Below are positions 16,659 to 26,405 of a stretch of DNA of 55,450 bases, piece by piece; position 1 is the first letter of the stretch, and the number at the start of each line of letters is the position of its first letter. The stretch is from assembly GCA_910586295.1 (NCBI GenBank), contig CAJUGE010000092.1:1-55450 (forward strand). Reading direction: 5' to 3'. The position numbers and the translations under genes were made by a program. The notes beneath the pieces were generated by a model, which saw nothing but the letters and a program-made list of their open reading frames with translations, made no database searches and was not told the origin of the DNA. This DNA is from an uncultured Bacilli bacterium. Its GTDB lineage: Bacteria; Bacillota_I; Bacilli_A; RF39; UBA660.

Positions 16659-17107
16659 ATCTACTTCCTCCAAACCTCTTATCTTTAACATCTCCATTAT
16701 ATTATTTATTGAAGTTTAATTCAATATATTTTGACAAAAAAATCAAAAAATATTTTTAAAAGTTTTTCCCAAAGTCAATTTTTTTCACTATTTATCTGTA
16801 TTTGTATTTTATTATTCACTTTTAGTTAAACCTAGGTTACACCTAGGTTTATACCTTATTATTCACTTTACACACACTTGAACATTTTTCCAAAAAAATC
16901 ATTTTTTTCAAAAACAACATTTTAAATTTTTTTGATTTTTTCATTTTTTACATAAGAACATTTTAAAAAAATTAAGTACAAATCATTTAAATATAAGACA
17001 TTAGAAAAAAACAGATTTTTACAATTTTTTAAAAAAAATAATAACTCAATTATTTTTAATTTTTATAAAACTCTAAAAATCCAAATTAAAACAATAAGAA
17101 CTTACTC
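16659..17107. other. T/A-rich intergenic region upstream of nrdD
   Basis: About 450 bases with no convincing gene, mostly homopolymeric A and T. The only clear structure is the palindrome at 16828-16850 and the direct repeats that flank it. The nrdD promoter must lie here, but I cannot choose one with confidence in such sequence. Confidence 0.5.
16828..16850. promoter_or_regulatory. Perfect palindrome upstream of nrdD, candidate operator
   Basis: AAACCTAGGT at 16828-16837 and ACCTAGGTTT at 16841-16850 are exact reverse complements around TAC; each half is itself nearly palindromic. Direct copies of TTATTATTCACTTT flank it near 16809 and 16856. It is the only C/G-containing structured element in the leader, about 170 bases before the nrdD start. 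It does not match the NrdR box that I know. Confidence 0.45.
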
Positions 17108-17485
17108 TTATTGCTCCTCATTAACTAAATTATTCTTATCTACTTCATCAATTTGATTATCATTATTATAATAAAAAAAGCACATAACCACAAAACAGAA
17201 ATAATTGAAATTATAAATAACATAATATACGATATCTGTCTTTCTTATAATTATTGCAGTTACACCAATTGTTACTTTAATAATAAGGAAACACGCTAAC
17301 AATATCTTTATCAATAACCTTAATACCAGTTACCAAAGCAGTTGTCAAAGATATATTACAAGAAATACATTTGCTATATTAAACACTGTATTACCCGTAA
17401 TTTCAGTCAAACTTGTAAAATACCTAAAAAAGCTACTTATAATGAATAATAAAAAGCTATACAACAATATGTAAAGCTTTTTCAT
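17108..17485 (-). pseudogene. Small membrane protein interrupted by two stop codons
   Basis: A frame from ATG 17485, 3 bases after the addA stop, encodes two hydrophobic helices (KKLYILLYSFLLFIISSFF and VFNIANVFLVIYL), hits TGA and TAA a few codons apart near 17340, then continues in the same frame with two more helices (IKILLACFLIIKVTIGV) and an acidic tail ending in NLVNEEQ. The continuity suggests one protein of about 125 residues, now broken. The family is not recognised. Confidence 0.45.
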
Positions 17486-17488
17486 ATA

Positions 17489-20400
17489 TTAAACCATAAT
17501 ATCTTTATAATCAACTTCTCTAATTTCGCTATCCAAAATAGAATAAAGATAAGTATTAACTCTTTTACCAGTAAGTTTCTCAATATATCTCTTATACCCA
17601 TCTAACTGAATAACATATGCTTCATCTTCTACATTTTTGAGTTTATAATCAATTATATCAACATAACTATCATACACAATCATACAATCTATAATCCCAT
17701 GAAAAGTATTACCATCTTCTTCATACATAAACTCGTATTCTTTATAGACCTGAGCCTCCCTAACATTTTCAAGCATCTTATTACTTAAAAACTTAATAAC
17801 TTTATTTCTAACAAACTCATCTTCTATCAAATCTAATCTAGGATTTTTAAAATCAATATACTCTAAACACTCATGTATTTTAGTACCAAACTCCATATTT
17901 TTAATCTCTTCCTTAGTATTTAGCTTACTTACCGTCTTAGAAAAGTGCTTACTCTCCATTACACTCTCCTTCACAGGTGGAAGTTCTAAAACATTAATAA
18001 TTTCACTACTAGAAAGATTTAACTTACTATTACTACTTTGATACAAATAATCCTTACTTACTTGACTCTCATAATCAATTACCTTAAAACTCTTTAAAAT
18101 ACTCCCACCAAGACTATTAATAATATCTGCTAAACTTTTAAACTTCTTTCTAACACTACAATCAATTAACCTTTCCCCATTATCATTTATCTCACTATTA
18201 GGAAGTACGAAAATCATTTTCTCTCTAGCCCTAGTAAGTGCAACATAAAATAGCCTTATCTTCTCACTAATCTCATCTACAATATAATCTTCTTTAACTA
18301 AAGTTTTTAGAAAAGTCTCTGCTATTCCTTCATCAAAATAAGGTACGACTAATCCATACTTATCACTAAACAAAAACTTCTCAATCACATCCCTAATATT
18401 AAACTTTTTATAAAGGCCAGTAAAATAACAAATAGTCCCATCTAGTCCCTTAGACTTATGAATAGTCATAACTTTAACACTATCTGCACTTTCCTTATTA
18501 ACTGAATACCTAATAGAGTACCCATTTTCTAACAATTTCTTTAAATAATCATTAAACTGATAAATATCATACCCAAGACCACCTAAATTACTAGCAAGAA
18601 CAAGAATTTTCCCTAACTTAACCTCACCTTCTTCTTGATCACCTACACTAATACTCTTCTCATAAAAATTAGTAATCCTAATTATTTCACTAATAACATG
18701 ATAAACATCAAAAACATCTAACCTATAAGAAAGCTCACTAAAATCCTTATAAACCATACTATCCCAAATATTAGAATTTTTAACATAACTATAAATCTCA
18801 TCATCACTCATACTATACAAGAAACTTCTAGCAATACTCACAAAATCCCTCTTAAAATCTCCATTATAATCACGTCTTTTAATAGAAATAACAAAATCTA
18901 TAATATTAGAAATTAAATAAGTCTCATCACTATTCTCTAAATTCTCATCCTTATACAAAGTCACAGGAATACCCGAGTATGTAAAAATCCTCTTATACAA
19001 ATTAAAATTACTAGCACGGTCCATCAAAATTAGAAAATCACTATAACACACTCTTCTAATAGAGTTCTTTTTATCATAAACCATATACCCCTGACTTATT
19101 TTTTCTTTTATATCTCTAGCAACCAAAAATGCTTCAATCTCTTCATTAGTAAACAAACTGTCCTTTTCTCTATTATATTGCCAAAATTCACTATAACTAT
19201 TTTCCTGAGTCTTACCTGACTCTTCATAAGCCATATTTCCAAAAACCATTTGATGACTTACAATATATGAAGCACCACCTAGAGCCTCATCCATAACTTG
19301 CCTAAAAATCTTATTTATATCATCAAGCACCTCACTCCTTGACCTAAAATTACTAAGCAAATCTATTTTTTTACCACCGTTACCACTAGAATAATCATTA
19401 TACTTATCTCTAAAAATATTAGGGTTAGCATTCCTGAAACGATAAATAGACTGTTTAACATCCCCTACCATATAAACATTATTATTAGAAATTAAAGAAA
19501 CAAACTCTTCCTGTAAATCATTAGTATCTTGATACTCATCCAATAAAATCTCTTTAAAACTATTTCTTATCTCATCACAAATATCAGGATTTTCTTTAAC
19601 TATCTTTATACTCATCTTAGCAATATCAATAAAATCATAAACCTTATTTTCCCTCTTATATTCATCTAATCTTACAAAATACTCTCTAATTATATCTATA
19701 ACTACACTAGCATTATCTTGAGTCTTATAAAAACTATTTCTAATATCATCTTCATCCCCAAAGATAAGTAAATCCTTTAAAGCCTTTATAGCGCTACTTA
19801 ATTCTTCTTTACATATTTTACCATCTTCTATAGTATCTCTAGGCAAATTAGGAAGTCTAAAACTAAGAGCACTTTTTAATTCAAGCAAACTCAAATCATC
19901 ATAAATATGTTTTGTAAGCTCACTTACTTTATCTGCATAATCACTCCCCATCACTAAATAAAGTTTCTCTTCACAAGCCTTAATCTCATTCTTAGCATTA
20001 TCTATTAAACCCTTATACTCACTCAAAAACTTAAGAAAATTATCTTCTTTATAATATTCACTTATATAACTATCTAAAAAATCATAAATATCCCACTTAA
20101 GTTCTAATTTAGAAGCAATACTAATGATAAGTTTACGAATACTCTCATCATCTTTAACAGAGTTTTCTCCAATCATCTTAAGAAATAACTCATTCTTACT
20201 TTCATAAAAAGACAAAAATACCTGGTCCATAATCTCATCTTTTTTCATCATCAAAAGCGAACTATCTCCAATATTAATATCCCTATCTATTCCTAACACA
20301 TAATGATATTTCTTTAAAATAGAAAGTGAAAAACTATCAAAAGTAGTAATATATGCTTGATCTAAATTAGATAACTGACTTTTAAGTTCAGGAATACTCT

Positions 20401-20614
20401 TTAATTCTTCTCTAATTCTATTCTTCATCTCTAAAGCAGCAGCAGAAGTAAAAGTCATTATAAGTAACTCCTCTATATTAACACCACTCTTCAATTTATC
20501 AATTACTCTAGCACTCAAAACAGCAGTTTTACCACTTCCTGCTCCAGCACTAACAATAATATTTTCACCATTTGATTTTATAGCTTCTTCTTGTTCCTTA
20601 GTCCACTTTGGCAT
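17489..20614 (-). CDS. addA: ATP-dependent helicase/nuclease subunit A (AddA)
   Basis: Repairs double-strand breaks with AddB by unwinding and resecting DNA ends to a chi-like site. The 1041 residues begin with the UvrD-type Walker A loop VSAGAGSGKT at 21-30 and the Walker B box LLDEYQDTNDLQ near 360, followed by VGDVKQSIYRFRNANP and VMTIHKSKGLDG helicase motifs. A RecB-type nuclease domain closes the protein (GTKIHECLEYIDF, then HGIIDCMIVYDSYVDIIDYK with its Asp and DYK residues). Somewhat shorter than the Bacillus protein. The start overlaps addB by 17 bases. Confidence 0.97.
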   Translation of the reverse strand: MPKWTKEQEEAIKSNGENIIVSAGAGSGKTAVLSARVIDKLKSGVNIEELLIMTFTSAAALEMKNRIREELKSIPELKSQLSNLDQAYITTFDSFSLSILKKYHYVLGIDRDINIGDSSLLMMKKDEIMDQVFLSFYESKNELFLKMIGENSVKDDESIRKLIISIASKLELKWDIYDFLDSYISEYYKEDNFLKFLSEYKGLIDNAKNEIKACEEKLYLVMGSDYADKVSELTKHIYDDLSLLELKSALSFRLPNLPRDTIEDGKICKEELSSAIKALKDLLIFGDEDDIRNSFYKTQDNASVVIDIIREYFVRLDEYKRENKVYDFIDIAKMSIKIVKENPDICDEIRNSFKEILLDEYQDTNDLQEEFVSLISNNNVYMVGDVKQSIYRFRNANPNIFRDKYNDYSSGNGGKKIDLLSNFRSRSEVLDDINKIFRQVMDEALGGASYIVSHQMVFGNMAYEESGKTQENSYSEFWQYNREKDSLFTNEEIEAFLVARDIKEKISQGYMVYDKKNSIRRVCYSDFLILMDRASNFNLYKRIFTYSGIPVTLYKDENLENSDETYLISNIIDFVISIKRRDYNGDFKRDFVSIARSFLYSMSDDEIYSYVKNSNIWDSMVYKDFSELSYRLDVFDVYHVISEIIRITNFYEKSISVGDQEEGEVKLGKILVLASNLGGLGYDIYQFNDYLKKLLENGYSIRYSVNKESADSVKVMTIHKSKGLDGTICYFTGLYKKFNIRDVIEKFLFSDKYGLVVPYFDEGIAETFLKTLVKEDYIVDEISEKIRLFYVALTRAREKMIFVLPNSEINDNGERLIDCSVRKKFKSLADIINSLGGSILKSFKVIDYESQVSKDYLYQSSNSKLNLSSSEIINVLELPPVKESVMESKHFSKTVSKLNTKEEIKNMEFGTKIHECLEYIDFKNPRLDLIEDEFVRNKVIKFLSNKMLENVREAQVYKEYEFMYEEDGNTFHGIIDCMIVYDSYVDIIDYKLKNVEDEAYVIQLDGYKRYIEKLTGKRVNTYLYSILDSEIREVDYKDIMV

Positions 20615-22892
20615 CTACTTCACACTCCTTATCTATATTAACAATATCTCTTTCACTTCTAAAACAAATATCCTTAAACTGACAAAACTCACAACCAACA
20701 TTCTCTAAACCAACTCTCTTAGGATTAATATCAAACTTACACTCCTTAATATCAGAAATAACCATTTTTATATTATCATTAATCTTAGTCTTAATATCAT
20801 CCATCTCTTCCTTAGAAAGCACTTTACTATAATGATAAAACCCTTTAGAACTTTTCCTAAGTCCCTTAATAACTTTACTATCTTCATAACTAGAATCAAA
20901 CTTTACAAGTTTATCCTCTTCTCCTAAACTATACCCCTGTAAATAAAGTTTCTTACTCTTTTGCTCTAAATAAGACTTACCTTCTTCTCTAACTATCTCT
21001 GAATTTATAATCTTTTGCAAATAAAATCCCACTAAACTATAATTCTTAAACTCTTCACTTTCACTAAGTAAATACAAATAAACTGGAAGCTGTACACCAA
21101 TACCATACTTAACTAAAGACAAATCCATCTTAGTATTCCCAGTCTTAAAATCAACAACAGCCATAAGTTTCTCATCTTTATTATACATAATCTTATCAAT
21201 AATCCCCATAAACAAGACATTATCTTCATTAGTAGGATTAATATAAAACTTTCTCTCATAACATTCGTCACTCAAAACAGAATAATTCCTCTGCCTCTTT
21301 ATCTCACTTATAATAAACTCTGTCTCTCTAAATAACTTACATAAGAAAAACTTTTCTCTAGCATCACTTACTATATTATTCTCTTTAATATAATTATCCC
21401 ATTCATTCTTTAAATCAAAACCATCATTATTACATCTAGATAAAACCAAATGAATTAAATTCCCAACACCTCTCATAAAAGAATTTTGATACCTCTCTAC
21501 CTTTAATACATGACTTAAATAATACCTAAAAGAACATCTATTAATTATATCTAAACTACTACTAGAAAGAATTATCTTCTCATTTATACTAGACTTATCA
21601 ATAATTCCACTAAATCTATTATCATACCCCTTATATCCTAAATCTCTATAACTATTTATTAATTTAATTAAACTTTCACTTACTTCTCCAAACTTATAAT
21701 ATTTATCTAACTCTCTAGACAAAATAATCTTATTATCTAAATTACTTCCACCAAAACTATTCACATAATCAAAATACTCTACATCCAACTCTTCCAAAAA
21801 ACTTGATGGATAACACTCCCCATTTTCACTCTTTTTCTTATAACTAATAACGACATTCTTATTATGTTCAAAAAAATATTTAACCTTTTTCTTCTCATTC
21901 ATACTCTTTTCTAAAGAAGTTACTCTTCCTAACTTAGATTTAACTTTATCACTTAAATAATCTTCATCCTTATATATTCTAGGCATAACCCCTTGATTAA
22001 AGTTAACCACAAACACATACTCATCCTCATCATAAATACTATCTATATTCCCTTCACTTACTGCATTATTTATAACCTTAGATTTTATCTTAGTATTCTT
22101 TAACTCTTCCATTATAATATTGTAAGTCACTTCATCTTTAGGTAAACTAGCATACTTATTAAAAACTCCAAGAACTATATCATATATTTCTTTTTCTTCT
22201 TCACTCTTAACCATTTCACTTAATTTATCTAAACCCATAAACAAATCATCTGAACTAAAAAGCATTTTAATAAGTGGCAAACTATACAAACAAGTATCTA
22301 CATGAATATTACTAGGTATATTATATCTTGGAAAAATCTTTTCTATACACATCCTATAATCATCATCAAGATTAACAATCTTTATTTTACTAGGACTAAC
22401 CCCACTTCTTATTAACTCTAAAATATTTATTGTTAAACACCTAACTTCATCTTCTAATGTATCACACCTATAAACCTGTCTTGTATAACTATACTTTTTA
22501 ACATCTAAAAACGAATAACTTACACCGCTTAACAACTGCTCCTCATCACTATCTAAAAAATCTTTACCATGCAAAACCACATTACTAGACTTAATACTAT
22601 TTATAGCAAGCACATTCCTAATTATTAATCCTTTACTATCAAGATAATCATAAATCCCCTTAAGTTCTTTAACTTCATCACTTAAAAAATATAAATTATC
22701 AAGAATAATCTTAGCATTACTTACACTTAAACCTTCCATTTTAATAACCTCGTATAAAGCCTTTACATCATAAGAAAACATCATTCTTTTTCTTAACTCT
22801 CCAAAACTAATATACTTTACACTATCTAACTTACTATTATTAAAAATAAGTTTATTTTTATTTTCACTACTTACTACCATCAAAGTTTCCAT
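20598..22892 (-). CDS. addB: ATP-dependent nuclease subunit B (AddB), short form
   Basis: Partner of AddA. The C-terminal nuclease is clear: VVDFKTGNTKMD carries the catalytic Asp and Lys, and the iron-sulfur cysteines are one in NRCSFRYYLS and three in CEFCQFKDICF, as in AddB. At 764 residues it is about 400 shorter than Bacillus AddB, with a reduced helicase-like N-terminal half and no Walker A loop. AddB helicase motifs are used for chi recognition rather than unwinding, so the reduction need not abolish activity. Confidence 0.9.
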   Translation of the reverse strand: METLMVVSSENKNKLIFNNSKLDSVKYISFGELRKRMMFSYDVKALYEVIKMEGLSVSNAKIILDNLYFLSDEVKELKGIYDYLDSKGLIIRNVLAINSIKSSNVVLHGKDFLDSDEEQLLSGVSYSFLDVKKYSYTRQVYRCDTLEDEVRCLTINILELIRSGVSPSKIKIVNLDDDYRMCIEKIFPRYNIPSNIHVDTCLYSLPLIKMLFSSDDLFMGLDKLSEMVKSEEEKEIYDIVLGVFNKYASLPKDEVTYNIIMEELKNTKIKSKVINNAVSEGNIDSIYDEDEYVFVVNFNQGVMPRIYKDEDYLSDKVKSKLGRVTSLEKSMNEKKKVKYFFEHNKNVVISYKKKSENGECYPSSFLEELDVEYFDYVNSFGGSNLDNKIILSRELDKYYKFGEVSESLIKLINSYRDLGYKGYDNRFSGIIDKSSINEKIILSSSSLDIINRCSFRYYLSHVLKVERYQNSFMRGVGNLIHLVLSRCNNDGFDLKNEWDNYIKENNIVSDAREKFFLCKLFRETEFIISEIKRQRNYSVLSDECYERKFYINPTNEDNVLFMGIIDKIMYNKDEKLMAVVDFKTGNTKMDLSLVKYGIGVQLPVYLYLLSESEEFKNYSLVGFYLQKIINSEIVREEGKSYLEQKSKKLYLQGYSLGEEDKLVKFDSSYEDSKVIKGLRKSSKGFYHYSKVLSKEEMDDIKTKINDNIKMVISDIKECKFDINPKRVGLENVGCEFCQFKDICFRSERDIVNIDKECEVDAKVD

Positions 22893-22934
22893 CTTACCAC
22901 TTCCACATACTATTCTATCACTATTAACTTAATA

Positions 22935-22964
22935 TCAAAAGAAAAAGATTGCATATCACAATCT
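22935..22964 (-). terminator. Terminator overlapping the stop of the LRR-like gene
   Basis: AGATTG and CAATCT arms (minus strand) with a 7-base loop, followed by TTTTTCTTTT. The TGA of the upstream gene lies in the loop. Confidence 0.7.
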
Positions 22965-25046
22965 CAAATTCTTACCATATTCTTCTTTATTTTCTAATTT
23001 TTTTGATATCAAATATTGAAGTAAGTTTTCTAATTCATGAGCATTTAAATTTTCACCATTATAAGAATGTAAAGATGTTGAAACAACTAAATTTTCTAAA
23101 TCGAAATTGTTTATCTCTAATCTTTCACCAAACTTGTCTTCAAAAACTATACTACATAAAATAGTAGCAATTCTTCTATACTCATCTAATCTATTATTAC
23201 TCAAAATAACCTTATCTTTACCTTCATATTTATCATATGTCACGTGAAAGAACAAACCCAAGATAAATTTAGAAGCAGGTGATGGTCTATCAAAATTAAA
23301 GTTTTCAAAAACTAAATTATTAACTTTAATATATGCGAAAATTGTTACAGGAGAACTATAACGATAAAAGCTTTCTAGTGACATTTCACTACTTATCCAC
23401 TTTACATCGTTAACCATTTCTAATGTTGAAGGAACATACATAGTACTCATTCCCTCATAATCTCTAGCAGGGAAATTAAACAACCTTTCTAATCCTTCAT
23501 TTAACTTAAGAAGATCAAACTGATGCCCACCAAAAATATCTCCATCTATTCTTTTTAAAGTTGACGGTGTATAAACTACTTTTCCATCACTTAAACTTCT
23601 AATTTTCTCTAACAAATCACTAGTCTTAGATTTCGTACAATCAATACTAATTATTCCTTCTGGTATATGATAAACATAAGGATAATCATACTTCTCTCTA
23701 ATAGGTACAAATAACTTTTCATATAATTTAGACAAACCATTATCTAATTTTATTAATTCACAAATTGACTCTAAAGGAATTTCACTTTCCCAAGTAAACA
23801 CACCATCATCTAAAATAGAATCATATTTATCTTTCTTATCTTTGGTAAATCTAAAAAACTCTAAAATACCTTTCTTACTTTCTAATGATATTAAAAATGA
23901 AAGCAAAAACTTACTATTAAGAATCTTATACCAATCATACTCTTTCTCGCCATCTTTTAACACATTAACTATTAGTTTAACATACACACCATACTCACTA
24001 CCTAATAAATGATTTAACACTTGATTTTTACCAGTCAATATATTGCTTATTTTTTCAAAAATTATCTCTTTATATTGTTCTAATTCTACATAATTAAGAT
24101 TTTTAAATCTCATTTCATTATAATCATGTATTAAATCTTTTGTTATAATACCAAATTTAATTCCATATAACTTCTTAATTAACTCGTCACTTACTAAGTC
24201 TCTACCATAATCACTAAATACTCTAACTCTTAACTCTAATTCTCTAAAATCTTTTAAAGTTCCATTACTCCCATTATAAGAATAACTTTCTAAACCTTCT
24301 TCTATATATTTTATAATATCTTTATGTTTATAAACCCTAATTTCCAATTCTCTTTCAATACGGGCTATTTTATCTATATCTGACGGAGAACTTTCACTAT
24401 TATAATGTACTACTTTATTAGGTAACATCACTCTAAACATTTCTTCTAACATCACTAACTTACTACGAACTAATGAAGTATCTTCTTCTAAAGTATCTGC
24501 CATTCTTATATTAGCATTAGCATCTATAAAAATAGCTTCCCCTTGAGTTTGAAACACATTTGCTAAAACCAATAATTCATCAAGTTTATTACTAACTGCT
24601 CTTCTTTTAATAGTATTAAAAATACTTATCTCATTTAAAATCTCTTCTAAAGCTATAATTCTAATTTCAATTGTTTCTATAATTTCTAAGATATTCTGTA
24701 AATATAAATCTTTCTTCTTTGCCTTTACTATTAAATTTAATTTCTCACTATAATTATCAATATTATCAAAAACACTATCTTCCTTAAGAAATAAATTTAC
24801 TACAAGTTCTATATACATATCCATTTCTTGTTTAAAATAATCTATATCTAAGTCTCCACTAAAAAGAACTTTAGAATTTAATTTATCCTGAATACTTTTC
24901 TTATATTCTTCTAACATCTCTAACTCATTATCTCTAAGTTCATTTCTACTACGAATATGTACTGTATCCCTTAGTCTCATTAATTGAGAATAGACAACGT
25001 CTTTATCCCTACTAAATAATTTCTTAAACCAACCAAAACCTTTCAT
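22956..25046 (-). CDS. Coiled-coil/LRR-like hypothetical protein, paralogue 1
   Basis: A 696-residue soluble protein of the same family as the tandem genes at 40.6-44.7 kb. The shared N-terminal half has the motif VLFSGDLDIDYFKQEMDMYI near residue 60 and long charged helices. The C-terminal part carries short leucine-rich-like strands of BspA type (IPEGIISIDCTKSKTSDLL, VYTPSTLKRIDGDIF, MYVPSTLEMVNDVKW), where each unit gives a PSTL or PEGI turn. No signal peptide or membrane segment is seen, unlike exported BspA proteins. Function unknown. Confidence 0.7.
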   Translation of the reverse strand: MKGFGWFKKLFSRDKDVVYSQLMRLRDTVHIRSRNELRDNELEMLEEYKKSIQDKLNSKVLFSGDLDIDYFKQEMDMYIELVVNLFLKEDSVFDNIDNYSEKLNLIVKAKKKDLYLQNILEIIETIEIRIIALEEILNEISIFNTIKRRAVSNKLDELLVLANVFQTQGEAIFIDANANIRMADTLEEDTSLVRSKLVMLEEMFRVMLPNKVVHYNSESSPSDIDKIARIERELEIRVYKHKDIIKYIEEGLESYSYNGSNGTLKDFRELELRVRVFSDYGRDLVSDELIKKLYGIKFGIITKDLIHDYNEMRFKNLNYVELEQYKEIIFEKISNILTGKNQVLNHLLGSEYGVYVKLIVNVLKDGEKEYDWYKILNSKFLLSFLISLESKKGILEFFRFTKDKKDKYDSILDDGVFTWESEIPLESICELIKLDNGLSKLYEKLFVPIREKYDYPYVYHIPEGIISIDCTKSKTSDLLEKIRSLSDGKVVYTPSTLKRIDGDIFGGHQFDLLKLNEGLERLFNFPARDYEGMSTMYVPSTLEMVNDVKWISSEMSLESFYRYSSPVTIFAYIKVNNLVFENFNFDRPSPASKFILGLFFHVTYDKYEGKDKVILSNNRLDEYRRIATILCSIVFEDKFGERLEINNFDLENLVVSTSLHSYNGENLNAHELENLLQYLISKKLENKEEYGKNLRL

Positions 25047-25205
25047 AACCAGATACCCCTTTTGCTAACTATAATTGTACCATATAACTGTAAGAAAGTC
25101 AATTAAAACGTAACAAATCATGTACCATAAAAATTAATAATAAAAATAGAGTTATTATCTATACACCCTATTAATTTAATTTTGTCATTTTCTACATCAT
25201 CCAAT

Positions 25206-25584
25206 TCATTTAGTATTTATTAACATTTCACTAGCCTCATCATAATTCCATATACCTAAATGTCCTTTAACTTCTATCGGTTTCACAACTTGTATATTTT
25301 CTAAAATCCAAGCATACCTGCCTTCTTCATAACCACCACAAATATACTCTTGATAATTATTACTTCTCATCTCTTCTACATAATCATTAGTCATATACAC
25401 ACAATCTATTAATTCACATTTACATATAATTTTACCATAATTTAGATTACCTTTATCTACTAAAGACATAAGTTCAAAGTTCTCTCTACTTTCTTTTTTC
25501 ATCTTAGTACTACCTAGCATGAATATATAATTCACCCCTATAATTAGTCTTCCAACTTCTAGTCTCTACTTGTTTCTTACCTAC
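25206..25584 (-). pseudogene. ASCH-domain protein, truncated and frameshifted
   Basis: The intact 3' part (25206-25535) encodes the ASCH core end: GKIICKCELIDCVYMTNDYV, GRYAWILENIQVV, and GHLGIWNY. Just upstream another frame (to 25584) reads KKQVETRSWKTNYRGELYIH, the missing first half of the fold; deleting one G near 25520 would join the two. A stop lies only a few codons before this, so the first 25 or so residues are gone. ASCH domains bind RNA or modified bases. It follows the XTP pyrophosphatase gene directly. Confidence 0.7.
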
Positions 25585-26186
25585 TTAGACAATCTCTTTG
25601 TATTTTTATACTCACTAACATACCAATCTAAAAACTTATCAATCGAAGAAACACGACTACTCTTTCTACCAAACAATTCTTCTTCACTCATCTGTGCTAA
25701 AGCTTTATCATAACCCAAAGGAATATATAAATACCATAACTTACTTTTAGCTAGTTCACTCTCACTCCCTTTTACTTCTTCACTTAAAGTACCATAATCA
25801 ACATCATAAAAAGTATAAAAATCTTCACCGTCATAAAATGTAAGAGCATCCACAAACTTACAACTTCTATCCCTAACATCTCTCATAACTTCTAAAACCA
25901 TATCAGGATCATTAGCTATTCCACTTCTTTTAACGAATGCACCAGGATATCCTGGATTATTTGGATAATTATCTATATAAAATCCACTATCTATAACAAA
26001 ACAAGGCTTATTTAAAATTTGAAATGCTTGCCTAGCCTTATCTCTAGAAATCTGTGTAATATCATTTACTTGAAGTTCATCTAAATCTATATTCTCCCAA
26101 ACTAACTCTATTCCTTTATCTTCACATCTCTTTTTAGCAGAAAAATACTTTCCCTTATTTCCTGTAACAAAAACAACACTTTTCAT
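25581..26186 (-). CDS. XTP/dITP pyrophosphatase, HAM1/RdgB-like
   Basis: Hydrolyses non-canonical purine triphosphates to keep them out of DNA. The HAM1 fold is shown by FVTGNKGKYFSAKKR at the N-terminus, FVIDSGFYID and NPGYPGAFVKRSG in the middle, and SRVSSIDKFLDWY near the end. It is 201 residues, the usual length, with several changes from the standard SHR end motif, so a divergent member is possible. The start overlaps the TGA of a small upstream frame as ATGA. Confidence 0.85.
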   Translation of the reverse strand: MKSVVFVTGNKGKYFSAKKRCEDKGIELVWENIDLDELQVNDITQISRDKARQAFQILNKPCFVIDSGFYIDNYPNNPGYPGAFVKRSGIANDPDMVLEVMRDVRDRSCKFVDALTFYDGEDFYTFYDVDYGTLSEEVKGSESELAKSKLWYLYIPLGYDKALAQMSEEELFGRKSSRVSSIDKFLDWYVSEYKNTKRLSK

Positions 26187-26353
26187 TTTGACATCACTCC
26201 TCTATAATTACATAATTTTCTAACAACCTCTGTGTCATAATCAGGACATCAATTCCTGATATAAAATCTAATCCCCTCATACTTAGCATAAAATATTCTT
26301 CTTTCTAACTTTTCAAAGTTAACTTTATAGCTTTCTGTAAATTTATGTTCCAT
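26183..26353 (-). pseudogene. Small frame with in-frame TGA, coupled to the pyrophosphatase gene
   Basis: ATG 26353 has GGAGGG 7 bases upstream. Thirty-four codons (MEHKFTESYKVNFEKLERRI and onward) lead to TGA at 26251-26249; the same frame then continues for 21 more residues (CPDYDTEVVRKLCNYRGVMS) and stops at a TGA that overlaps the start of the HAM1 gene. The tight junction suggests that the full 56-residue reading was once one protein, now truncated. TGA as Trp or Sec is considered under findings. Confidence 0.45.
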
Positions 26354-26405
26354 TATTTCCCTCCAAAATAATAATAGCATTAGAACAGGAAACATATATG
26401 TCACA

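Noticed and set aside
26249..26251. Selenocysteine codon
   Set aside because: No SECIS-like hairpin was recognised after the TGA and no selenoprotein gene is in the window; kept only as a low-priority check.
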